NCBI GenBank assembly: GCA_025351245.1
Contig: JANXWH010000190.1
Span: forward strand, 1-43,444
Reading direction: 5' to 3'
Source: Chloroflexota bacterium
Lineage (GTDB): Bacteria; Chloroflexota; Limnocylindria; Limnocylindrales; CSP1-4
DNA length: 43,444 nt
The translations under genes were made by a program, and so were the position numbers. Below are positions 1 to 8,079 of the stretch, in pieces (position 1 is the stretch's first letter; the number at the start of each line of letters is the position of its first letter). The notes below the pieces were generated by a model, which saw only the letters and a program-made list of their open reading frames with translations, had not been told where the DNA came from and ran no database searches.

Positions 1-973
1 CGAGCGGCAGCCGCTCGCCGAACGACCGGGCGGCGGGCCCGCCGAGGCCGAGCGCCGCGCCGGGCATGCTCGGCCACGGGATGTGGACAGTGACGCCGAG
101 GTCCCGCCGGGAGAATGCCACCACCCCGACGGCGAACAGGACCACCGCGAGGATCGCTCCCGGGAAGAGCGACACCCAGTCGAACTGGCCGGCCAGTGGC
201 TGGTGGTGAGCGGTCCAACCCCACCAGGTCAGGTTGGCGAGTGGCGCGAACGCCGGCACCGCCGCCTGGTACCCGTTGGCGAAGTAGCCGACGAGGAGCA
301 CGGCCCCCGCGATCGCCGCGGAGGCGCCCCGGCCCACGAGCGGAGCCAGCGCGAACGCGACCGACCCGGACGCGAGGCCCACGACGCCGATCCATGCCGC
401 GTACCCGATCGCCGCGGACAGGGTGATCTCGTCCCCGGCGAGCGTTGCGAAAAGGCCAGCCGCCCACGCCGACAGGGCCGTCACGACCACGACGATGGCC
501 ATCCCGGTCAGGTGGGCCGCCAACTTCTCCAGGGCGATCCGGCGCATGCGGAGCGGGGTGGTCGCGACGAACTCGAGGCTGCCGCGCCGGATCTCGCCGG
601 CGAGCGTCCCGGACAGGGCGAGGATCGACCAGAGGGCGGCGATCAGCCCCATCGAGCCCGCGGTCTTCCACCCGATCGAGCCGCCGAGGCTGGTCATGTT
701 GACGGGGAACGGGTTGCCGTACACGCCGGCCATCGCCGCCGGCAGGCTCTTGACGAGCGTGGATAGCTCCTGGCGGGACTGCATCGTGGAGTAGGCCTCG
801 CCGAAGGCGGCGCCGCTCGCGACGAGCAGGATGCCCATCAGGCCACCCATGATGATCAGCGCGAGCCGCGAGTCGCGCAGCGTCTTGGCGTAGACGGTTC
901 CGAGGCCGTAGACGCGGCTGAAGGACGAGGCGACGGTCCGCCCGGACGGGACGGGCCCCAGGCCGGCGGTCAT
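1..973 (-). CDS. ABC-2 type transporter permease (partial, continues beyond window start)
   Basis: Reverse-strand frame open from ATG at 973: MTAGLGPVPSGRTVASSFSRVYGLGTVYAKTLRDSRLALIIMGGLMGILL... hydrophobic; start overlaps stop of the ATPase gene (ATGA). Confidence 0.8.
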   Translation of the reverse strand, partial: MTAGLGPVPSGRTVASSFSRVYGLGTVYAKTLRDSRLALIIMGGLMGILLVASGAAFGEAYSTMQSRQELSTLVKSLPAAMAGVYGNPFPVNMTSLGGSIGWKTAGSMGLIAALWSILALSGTLAGEIRRGSLEFVATTPLRMRRIALEKLAAHLTGMAIVVVVTALSAWAAGLFATLAGDEITLSAAIGYAAWIGVVGLASGSVAFALAPLVGRGASAAIAGAVLLVGYFANGYQAAVPAFAPLANLTWWGWTAHHQPLAGQFDWVSLFPGAILAVVLFAVGVVAFSRRDLGVTVHIPWPSMPGAALGLGGPAARSFGERLPL

Positions 974-1875
974 GGCCTGGCGACCTCCGCGGCCTCGTGG
1001 CCGTACTGCGCCAGGAACGTCTCCTCGAGGGTGGGCTCCCGGCTTACGAAGTCGAGCAGCTCGTAGCGGGCGGCGGCCTGGACGACCGGGGTGATCGGGC
1101 CCGAGACGCGCATCCGGAGCGTGTGGTCCCCGACCACGACCTCGGACACGCCCGGCAGGCCCTCGAACGCCTTCGCGGGGACGCCGTCCACGAAGCGGAG
1201 CTCCACCTCGTGGTGGGCGAGATCCCGCAGGCCCTCGACGCTGTCCACCTTGACCAGCCGGCCGTCGCGGATGATCGCGACGCGGTCGCAGGTGCGCTCG
1301 ACCTCGGACAGGATGTGGCTGGACAGGAACACGGTCCGGCCCTCGGCCTGGGCTTCGCGGACCAGCGCGTAGAACGACTGCTGGACGAGCGGATCCAGCC
1401 CGGACGTCGGCTCGTCGAGCACGAGCAGCTCCGGGCGGTGCTGGAGCGCGATGACGAGACCGATCTTCTGCTTGTTGCCCTTCGAGTACTCCCTGAATCT
1501 CCGCGACGGATCGACGTCGAAGCGCTCGATGAGCGCAGCCCGGTAGGCCCGGTCCACGCCGCCGCGGAGGTTGCCGAAGTACTCGATCGTCTGGCCGCCG
1601 GTCAGGCGGTCGTAGAGGGCGAACTCACCGGGGATGTAGCCGATCCGCCGGTGGATCGCCACCGGGTCGGCGCTCGACTCGATGCCGAAGACGCGGGCGA
1701 CACCCGAGGTCGGCCGGATCAGGTCGAGGAGCGTGCGGATCGTCGTCGTCTTGCCGGCGCCGTTCGGTCCCAGGAAGCCGAAGACCTCACCCTCGTTGAC
1801 GGCCAGGTCAACCTCGATGATCCCGCGGTGGCTCCCGTAGCTCTTGGTGAGGCGCTCGGTCTCGATGACATTCAT
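970..1875 (-). CDS. ABC transporter ATP-binding protein
   Basis: MNVIETERLTKSYGSHRGIIEVDL; Walker A GPNGAGKTT, signature YSKGNKQKIGL, Walker B LLVLDEPTSGLD. The track start at 2124 is too long; ATG at 1875 overlaps the upstream TGA. Confidence 0.92.
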   Translation of the reverse strand: MNVIETERLTKSYGSHRGIIEVDLAVNEGEVFGFLGPNGAGKTTTIRTLLDLIRPTSGVARVFGIESSADPVAIHRRIGYIPGEFALYDRLTGGQTIEYFGNLRGGVDRAYRAALIERFDVDPSRRFREYSKGNKQKIGLVIALQHRPELLVLDEPTSGLDPLVQQSFYALVREAQAEGRTVFLSSHILSEVERTCDRVAIIRDGRLVKVDSVEGLRDLAHHEVELRFVDGVPAKAFEGLPGVSEVVVGDHTLRMRVSGPITPVVQAAARYELLDFVSREPTLEETFLAQYGHEAAEVARP

Positions 1876-2093
1876 TCGGAGGTCCCTTCCCGCGCCGCCC
1901 GTTCGCGGCGCCAGCGGTCCTTGAGCGTGGGAAGCTCCCGTTTGAGGAAGCCGCAGAGGTCGACGAGCGCCGCGAGGGTCGTGCGGGCGGTGCTGCCCGG
2001 TCGGACGAGGACGAGGCCGTGCTCGGCGATGAGGCGGAGCTGGCCGGTCCTGTCGTTGCCGCGCTCCAGGAGCGAATGCCAGGCATCGTCCAC
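1872..2093 (-). CDS. short hypothetical protein (73 aa) translationally coupled to the ABC ATPase
   Basis: ORF MDDAWHSLLERGNDRTGQLRLIAEHGLVLVRPGSTARTTLAALVDLCGFLKRELPTLKDRW..., GTG start, stop overlaps ATPase ATG (ATGA). Confidence 0.5.
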   Translation of the reverse strand: MDDAWHSLLERGNDRTGQLRLIAEHGLVLVRPGSTARTTLAALVDLCGFLKRELPTLKDRWRRERAAREGTSE

Positions 2094-2122
2094 TGCCCGG
2101 TCGGTGTGCGTGTCTACACCGC

Positions 2123-2145
2123 ATGTTCCTGACCGTTCAGAACAT
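2123..2145. promoter_or_regulatory. candidate operator: ATGTTC-N11-GAACAT inverted repeat with inner CTGA-CCGT-TCAG
   Basis: atgttcctgaccgttcagaacat; perfect 6-bp outer arms and 4-bp inner arms, just upstream of the short ORF / ABC exporter operon. Confidence 0.45.
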
Positions 2146-2261
2146 TCTAATAGTTGGGCGCACGACGGGAACGGCCAGGCGGCAGGGGAAGCGTTCCCGG
2201 TGCCGCGAGCGCAAGGCCATGCGCGGCCCTCAGCCAGGCCGAGGGCCGACCGTCCCGAGCG

Positions 2262-2747
2262 TCACCCGGGTCGAGTCGGGGCCGCTTCCGCCCTCTGCTT
2301 CAGCGCGGCCAGCTCAGCCTCCAGGCGCGGGCCGATCCCGGCCCGGACCAGGTGCAGGAAGACTCGACCCAGCCGCGAGCGACCCTCAAGGTGGACCGAG
2401 CCGGCCACCCGCGTCCCGCCCGCTGCGGGCGCCAAATCCCAGCGCCGCTCGCCGCAGATACCGCGGCCATTGATGCCAACCCGGAACCGACGGGCCGGCC
2501 GCGCCTCGAGGCTCTCCAGCGTGATCCCGACGACCACCGGCCCCACCCGGAAGCGGGCGTGCCGCCGCGCGCCTGCCGCCGGCCAGTCCGGGCCGGCCGG
2601 ATCGAGGTCCAGCCGGACGTCGCGCCAAGTCGGGCAGCTCGGGTCGTGGAGCGCGGCCCATACGTTGTCCGGTGGCGCGTCCACGAAGAGGCGGCGCTCG
2701 ATGGCCCCGCGCGGGAGTCGTGGATGGGAACCCGCAGCCACGCTCAT
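2262..2747 (-). CDS. SRPBCC / polyketide-cyclase-like family protein
   Basis: MSVAAGSHPRLPRGAIERRLFVDAPPDNVWAALHDPSCPTWRDVRLDL...RRWDLAPAAGGTRVAGSVHLEG; START-like pattern. Confidence 0.7.
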   Translation of the reverse strand: MSVAAGSHPRLPRGAIERRLFVDAPPDNVWAALHDPSCPTWRDVRLDLDPAGPDWPAAGARRHARFRVGPVVVGITLESLEARPARRFRVGINGRGICGERRWDLAPAAGGTRVAGSVHLEGRSRLGRVFLHLVRAGIGPRLEAELAALKQRAEAAPTRPG

Positions 2748-2834
2748 CGCCTCGTGGATGGGCCCGCACTGTCCATGCCCGGGATTATCGCACCGGCCGA
2801 GGGGCGCTCCGGGCATGCGCCAGGCCGTCGTCAC

Positions 2835-3425
2835 ATGGAGTGCGCGGGCCCCGTCTCGCTCCACGTGAGACTCCGACTGGCGATCCTCGTGTTCCTGCCG
2901 GTTGCCGTCCTTGCGACCGGGCTGGCCGGTCTCGTCTACCTCGTTGCACAACAGGACGGACGATGGCTGGCCAACGAGCCGCAGGCCCAGCTCGCCGAAG
3001 ACGCCGCGGCGCGCCTCGACGCCGGCGGCACGCCCAGAGACCAGGTTGGCCCGGCGCCCGTGGACATCGCCCGGAGCCTCGCGCCATTCATCGTGGTCTA
3101 CGGGGCGGCCGACGCCATCCTGGCAACCGACGGCACGCTCGATGGGCAGCCGCCGGCCGTGCCGGCCGGCGTCCTTGCCGGCGCGCGCGCCTGGGGCCTG
3201 GACGCCGTGACCTGGCAGCCACGTCCGGGCGTCCGCATTGCGACCGTTACCGTCCCCTGGAACGGAGGCACCGTCCTGGCGGGGCGGTCGCTCCGGCTGG
3301 TCGAGGAGCACGCGGCCACGCTCGAGCTGCTCGTCGGCGGCGGATGGCTGGCCACCCTCGCGGCGCTCGCGGCGGCGGCGGGCGCGGTCGCACGCCTCTG
3401 GCCGAAGTCGGCCGCGCCCGCCTGA
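2835..3425 (+). CDS. hypothetical membrane protein with extracytoplasmic domain between two TM segments
   Basis: MECAGPVSLHVRLRLAILVFLPVAVLATGLAGLVYLVAQQ...WLATLAALAAAAGAVARLWPKSAAPA; sensor-like topology without a kinase. Confidence 0.6.
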   Translation: MECAGPVSLHVRLRLAILVFLPVAVLATGLAGLVYLVAQQDGRWLANEPQAQLAEDAAARLDAGGTPRDQVGPAPVDIARSLAPFIVVYGAADAILATDGTLDGQPPAVPAGVLAGARAWGLDAVTWQPRPGVRIATVTVPWNGGTVLAGRSLRLVEEHAATLELLVGGGWLATLAALAAAAGAVARLWPKSAAPA

Positions 3426-3463
3426 GGCGAACCCGGGGAGCCCCGGCCAGCGTCGCGGGTCCC

Positions 3464-5611
3464 CTACTTGCCTGCCCGGTTCTTCGGCAGCGGCGGCAGA
3501 CCCTTCCTGCCGGCCACGAGATAGTGCCCGAACCAGGAGCGCGCCTGGACCAGGTTCTCCGCCCGCCGGAACGGCGCGCCCGAGCGGGTCAGCTCGTGCG
3601 ACTCGTTCGGGACGCGCATGAAGCGGACCGGACGCTTGAGCGTCCGCAGGACGGCGAAGAGCGCTTCCGCCTGGCCGATCGGGCAGCGCAGATCGTTCTC
3701 TGCGTGCTGGATGAGCAGCGGCGTCTGGATCTTCTCGGCGTATGTCAGCGGCGAGAGCCGCCGGTACAGCTCCGGGTCCTCCCAGGGTTGCGCGCCGAAC
3801 TCCATCGTTCCGAAGATTCCGCCGGCCAGGTCGCCGGTGAGCATGAGGGTCGCGAGGTCCGTCACGCTCCGGCAGGTCATCGCCGCGGCGAAGCGTTGGT
3901 CCGCCCCGACGATCCAGTTTGTCAGGTACCCGCCGTACGAGCCGCCCGCGACGCCAAGCCGCTTCGGGTTGGCGATTCCGGCCTCCACGGCAGCGTCGAC
4001 GTGGGCCAGCACGTCGCGCGTCGGGCCCTCTGCCCAGTCCGGGACGTTCGCGGCGTTGAAGTCCTGGCCGTAGCCCTCCGAGCCGCGCGGGTTCGTCGCG
4101 AGGACGCTGACGCCGGATGCGGCGAGCACCTGGAACTCCCAGCACGGCGCCCAGCCGTAGAGCGTGTGCGGCCCCCCGTGGATCTGGAGGATGAGCGGCG
4201 CCGGCTCGCCGGCCTCGGCGGCGGCGCAGAGGATGAGCCACCCCTGGATCTCGAGGCCGTCAACGGTCACCCAGCGCTCGGTCGCCGCGCGCAGGTCGAT
4301 CTCATCGAGCGCGTCATCGTTGCAGTGGGTGATGCGGCGCAGCTCGGCGCCATCAGCGTCGCCGGCGTGGCCGTCTGCACCCAGGTCGACGACGTGGACG
4401 TCGCCGAGCGCGGCCGGGTCCGACTTGATGGCCGCCACGCGAACGCTGGCGTCCGGGCGCCGAACGGCGTTCCAGCCGGACAGGTAATGGCGTCCGTCCG
4501 TCAGCCGCTCCACCTCGCCGTCGTCGAGGGCGATGCGCCAGAGCTCGTAGCTGCCGCGGATCGGCGCCGTGAACAGGAGATGCCGGCCATCCGGCGTCGC
4601 CCACAGGTGGGCCGGCTCGCCGGGCGTGATGTCGCTGCCCATCCCCGATCCGGGCATCAGGTCGTGGCGACCGGAGAGGTTGCGCCCGCCGCCCTTTCCG
4701 GCCTCGCTGCCGTCCGCCGCGAACAACCAGATGTCGTTGCGGCTCCCTCCGGCGCGCGGGTAGCGGTGTCCCAGCAGGGCCACGGTCCGCCCGTCTGCCA
4801 GCCAGGCGGGGGTTCCGAACGCCGACCCGGCGCCGTCCGTGATCCGGATGTCATGACCGCTCGCGACCTCCACGACGCGGACGTCGAACTGCCAGTCGAG
4901 ATCCGGGTCGCGACCGCCCTGGGCGACGTAGGCGACGCGCATGCCGTCCGGCGAGAAGACCGGGTCATCGTGGCTCGTGCGGCCCGTCGTGAGCCGCCGG
5001 GCTGCGCCGGTGGCGACGTCCACGATCCAGAGGTTGCTCACGCGGTCGTAGATGAATCCCGGCCCGTTGAGCATGTTCTGGAGTCGATCGAGGTAGCGGT
5101 AGTCGGAGGTCGGCAGCTCGCCCGGCTTCGGCGGCGCGACCTTGCCGCGGGCCCGGGCGTCCGCCTTGCGGGTGGGCGCATGGGAGGCGCTCCGAACGAC
5201 GAGCGACCGGCCGTCGGGCGACCAGGCGAAGCCGTCGACTCCCCGCGGAAGGTCGGTCAGCCGGCGCGCCTCGCCGCCGTCGAGCGGGAGCAGGTGGACC
5301 TGGGTGCCGTCCTCGCGGTCCTTCGGCGCATCGGGCTCCTCCTCGGTGACCGGCCGGCGGTCGGACAGGAACGCGAGGGTGCGCCCGTCCGGCGAGAACC
5401 GGGGGTGCGTGTCGTGACGGACCCCGAGCGTCACCTGGCGCGGTGACGCGCTGCCGTCTGCCGGCGCCAACCAGATCGCGTGGCGGTAGGCGTCCCTGCC
5501 GGGCGCGGCCGTCTGGATGGTGAACGCGGCGAGCTCACCGTCCGGCGAGAGGTGGGGATCGGTCGGGATCCGGAACCGGTAGAGGTCCTCGGGTTGCGGC
5601 GAACGCGACAT
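3464..5611 (-). CDS. S9 family peptidase (prolyl oligopeptidase / acylaminoacyl-peptidase type)
   Basis: MSRSPQPEDLYRFRIPTDPHLSPDGELAAFTIQ; WD-like repeats, catalytic GGSYGGYLTNW, LLIQHAENDLRCPIGQAE, NESHEL. Confidence 0.93.
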   Translation of the reverse strand: MSRSPQPEDLYRFRIPTDPHLSPDGELAAFTIQTAAPGRDAYRHAIWLAPADGSASPRQVTLGVRHDTHPRFSPDGRTLAFLSDRRPVTEEEPDAPKDREDGTQVHLLPLDGGEARRLTDLPRGVDGFAWSPDGRSLVVRSASHAPTRKADARARGKVAPPKPGELPTSDYRYLDRLQNMLNGPGFIYDRVSNLWIVDVATGAARRLTTGRTSHDDPVFSPDGMRVAYVAQGGRDPDLDWQFDVRVVEVASGHDIRITDGAGSAFGTPAWLADGRTVALLGHRYPRAGGSRNDIWLFAADGSEAGKGGGRNLSGRHDLMPGSGMGSDITPGEPAHLWATPDGRHLLFTAPIRGSYELWRIALDDGEVERLTDGRHYLSGWNAVRRPDASVRVAAIKSDPAALGDVHVVDLGADGHAGDADGAELRRITHCNDDALDEIDLRAATERWVTVDGLEIQGWLILCAAAEAGEPAPLILQIHGGPHTLYGWAPCWEFQVLAASGVSVLATNPRGSEGYGQDFNAANVPDWAEGPTRDVLAHVDAAVEAGIANPKRLGVAGGSYGGYLTNWIVGADQRFAAAMTCRSVTDLATLMLTGDLAGGIFGTMEFGAQPWEDPELYRRLSPLTYAEKIQTPLLIQHAENDLRCPIGQAEALFAVLRTLKRPVRFMRVPNESHELTRSGAPFRRAENLVQARSWFGHYLVAGRKGLPPLPKNRAGK

Positions 5612-5783
5612 GGAGTGCCTCGGATGTGCGTGGGCTGCCGGCGGCGTGTCTTCGGCGCGAGACGATGCTCGGGACGATAGTAGCGAGCCGGCCCACCTGG
5701 AGGGGCGATTTCGGGCGCTTCCGCCGTGCACCGGCACACCGCGCGGGAGGATGATGCCCGCACGTAGCATCGGAGGCGATCCC

Positions 5784-6689
5784 ATGCGCATCCTCCTCGC
5801 CGTGGACGGCTCCCCGTCCGCCACCCGCGCCCGCGATCTCGTCGCGAGCCTCCCATGGCCGGCGGGCTCCGAGGTCCGGGTCGTGGCGGCGCTCGACGTC
5901 GCCCCGGCGCTCTGGGGCGGCCCGTGGATCCCGGCGATCCCGGCCGGCGCCGACGAATACGAGGCCCACGCTCTCCGCGAGCTGACGTCGGTGATCGACG
6001 CCGCCCGCGCGCCGCTCGAAGCCGCGGGCCTGACCGTGGAGGCCGACCTGCTTCGTGGCGCTCCCGCCTTTGCGATCCCTGCGGACGCGAAGCTCTGGAG
6101 GCCCGACCTCACGGTGGTCGGGAGCCGCGGCCACGGACCCGTGGAATCCGCGCTTCTGGGATCCGTCTCGTCCGCGGTGGTCGATCACGCCGAGGCGCCG
6201 GTCCTGGTCGCGCGCGGGGACCACGTGCGATCGATCCTCCTCGGCGAGGACGGTTCGCCGGCCGGGATGGCCGCGCGCGACCTCGTGCTGGGCTGGTCGG
6301 CGTTTGCCGGGATCCCCGTTCGGGTGGTCGGCGTGGTGGACGTGGCCGCGCCGTGGCGCAGTGGGATCGCCCCCACGATGTTCCCAGCGGCGATGGACCT
6401 GTACACGGACATGATCACGAATTCGCGCCAGACGTACGGCCAGGTGGTTTCGGCGACGGTCGCCACGCTCCAGGCCGCGGGCCGCACCGCCGAGGGAGAG
6501 CTGCGCGAGGGCGATCCCGCCGACCAGCTGGTCCAGGCCGTCCACGACATCGCCGGCGACCTGATCGTGGTCGGCTCGCGCGGCCACACCGGGCTCAGCC
6601 GAATCGTGATGGGAAGCGTGGCGCACAGCGTCCTCCTCCACGCCCGGTGTTCGGTGCTCGTGGTGAAGCAGCCACACCAGCACCGGTAG
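5784..6689 (+). CDS. universal stress protein, tandem USP domains
   Basis: MRILLAVDGSPSATRARDLV... VGSRGHGPVESALLGSVS and VGSRGHTGLSRIVMGSVAHSVL: two USP motifs. Confidence 0.9.
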   Translation: MRILLAVDGSPSATRARDLVASLPWPAGSEVRVVAALDVAPALWGGPWIPAIPAGADEYEAHALRELTSVIDAARAPLEAAGLTVEADLLRGAPAFAIPADAKLWRPDLTVVGSRGHGPVESALLGSVSSAVVDHAEAPVLVARGDHVRSILLGEDGSPAGMAARDLVLGWSAFAGIPVRVVGVVDVAAPWRSGIAPTMFPAAMDLYTDMITNSRQTYGQVVSATVATLQAAGRTAEGELREGDPADQLVQAVHDIAGDLIVVGSRGHTGLSRIVMGSVAHSVLLHARCSVLVVKQPHQHR

Positions 6690-6763
6690 GGCTCGCAGGT
6701 CGCGGCAGGTCGGGACGCCGCGACGGCGGCCGCAGCGACGGCGGCCGCGCGGCGCCACCTGCG

Positions 6764-8059
6764 CTACCGGCGCCCCCGGGCCGCCTCCACCACCGCCCGC
6801 AGCGTCGGCCGCTGCCCGTAGAGGAGGACGCCGGCCCGGTAGACCCGGATTGCCAGCCAGAGCGCCGCCGCGATCGCCGCGACCAGGAGGGCGACCGCGA
6901 GCGCCACCTCGCCGGCCGAGACGTGCCCGACCATGAGCCGGACGAGCATGAGGTACGGGCTGAAGAACGGGACCAGGGAGAGTGGCGCGACCCAGGCCGC
7001 GTCGGGCGCGTTGGTTGCGATCGCCGCCGCGATGTACCCGCCGAACGAGAGGAGGAGCATCGGGAGCGCGACCTGCTGCACGTCCTCCTGGCGGCTCACC
7101 AGCGAGCCGGCCGCCGCGTACAGGAGCGCCGAGAGCGCGAACCCAAGCAGGAAGAAGACCCCGAACGCGAGGAGGATCCCACCGGTCAGCCCGACCAGCG
7201 GCCCGTCGTCGGCCCCGCCATCGCCGAGCAGCAGCCGCGCCAGCGGCGCCTGGAGGATGAGAACCCCGACGGCCGGCACCACGATCGCCGCGTACTGGGT
7301 CAGTCCCGCCGCACCGACGCCCAGGACCTTGCCGCCGAGCAGCTCGCCGGACGTGGCCGCGTTCAGCATCACCTCCATGACGCGGCTGCCCTTCTCTTCG
7401 GCCACGCTCGTCGCCACCCACATCCCATAGGTCACCGACGTGATGAAGACGAGGATGACGAGGATCGTGGCGAGGATCGCCCGGCTGGCCGCGTCCGTCT
7501 CGGGCCGCGGCACCGGGGCGGCGGGGTCCGCGGCGGTGACCTGGAAATCGCCGACCAGCCCGCCAACCGTGCCGACCCGGTCGTTCACCGAGACCGCGAG
7601 CGTGGCGAGCCGCATCAGGACCACCTGCCGCCCGCCCGGGGGCGCGTTCGTGACGTACTCGAAGCTGGGCGTCCCGACCGCATCACGACCCACCAGGAGG
7701 AGGCCGGCGAGGTCGCCGCGGACCACCCGTGCGCGAGCGGCGGGGACGTCGGCGGCCGGCTCGATCGCCCAAACCTGCTTCGCGGTCGGGTCGAGCTGGG
7801 TTCGCCCGTTGAGGACGGTGTCCAGCGATCGGATCGCCAGGGCCTGGAGCGCGTCGTCGTCGGCGTGCACGGCCAGCCGGACCACCGCCTCGCGGTCCAG
7901 GGCCCGGACGAGGATCGGAACCAGGCCGGTGCCGGCCGCGACGGCGGCCAGCAGGAGCGTGGAGAGGACGAAGGCGCGGCTTCGCACGCGAACGCGATAC
8001 TCGCGGCGGGCCACCAGCCGCACGTTGCGCAGGAACGGGCCGAGGCCGCTCGGGCTCAT
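6764..8059 (-). CDS. ABC-2 type permease, NatB-like (Na+ efflux type)
   Basis: MSPSGLGPFLRNVRLVARREYRVRVRSRAFVLSTLLLAAV...VAEEKGSRVMEVMLNAATSGELLGGKVLGVGAAGLTQY. Confidence 0.85.
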   Translation of the reverse strand: MSPSGLGPFLRNVRLVARREYRVRVRSRAFVLSTLLLAAVAAGTGLVPILVRALDREAVVRLAVHADDDALQALAIRSLDTVLNGRTQLDPTAKQVWAIEPAADVPAARARVVRGDLAGLLLVGRDAVGTPSFEYVTNAPPGGRQVVLMRLATLAVSVNDRVGTVGGLVGDFQVTAADPAAPVPRPETDAASRAILATILVILVFITSVTYGMWVATSVAEEKGSRVMEVMLNAATSGELLGGKVLGVGAAGLTQYAAIVVPAVGVLILQAPLARLLLGDGGADDGPLVGLTGGILLAFGVFFLLGFALSALLYAAAGSLVSRQEDVQQVALPMLLLSFGGYIAAAIATNAPDAAWVAPLSLVPFFSPYLMLVRLMVGHVSAGEVALAVALLVAAIAAALWLAIRVYRAGVLLYGQRPTLRAVVEAARGRR

Positions 8060-8079
8060 CCGGGGAGTTTGCCCGATCT

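Noticed and set aside
2168-2198. GGGAACG-N17-CGTTCCC inverted repeat as terminator
   Set aside because: Long loop, no U tract, and short arms; too weak to call
2262-4241. 659-aa ORF as a single protein
   Set aside because: Only the last 161 residues (SRPBCC, from ATG 2747) are protein-like; the rest overlaps the peptidase and 2835-3425 genes out of frame
2672-5446. 924-aa + strand ORF
   Set aside because: Runs antisense to the S9 peptidase and out of frame with the 2835-3425 gene; low-complexity composition
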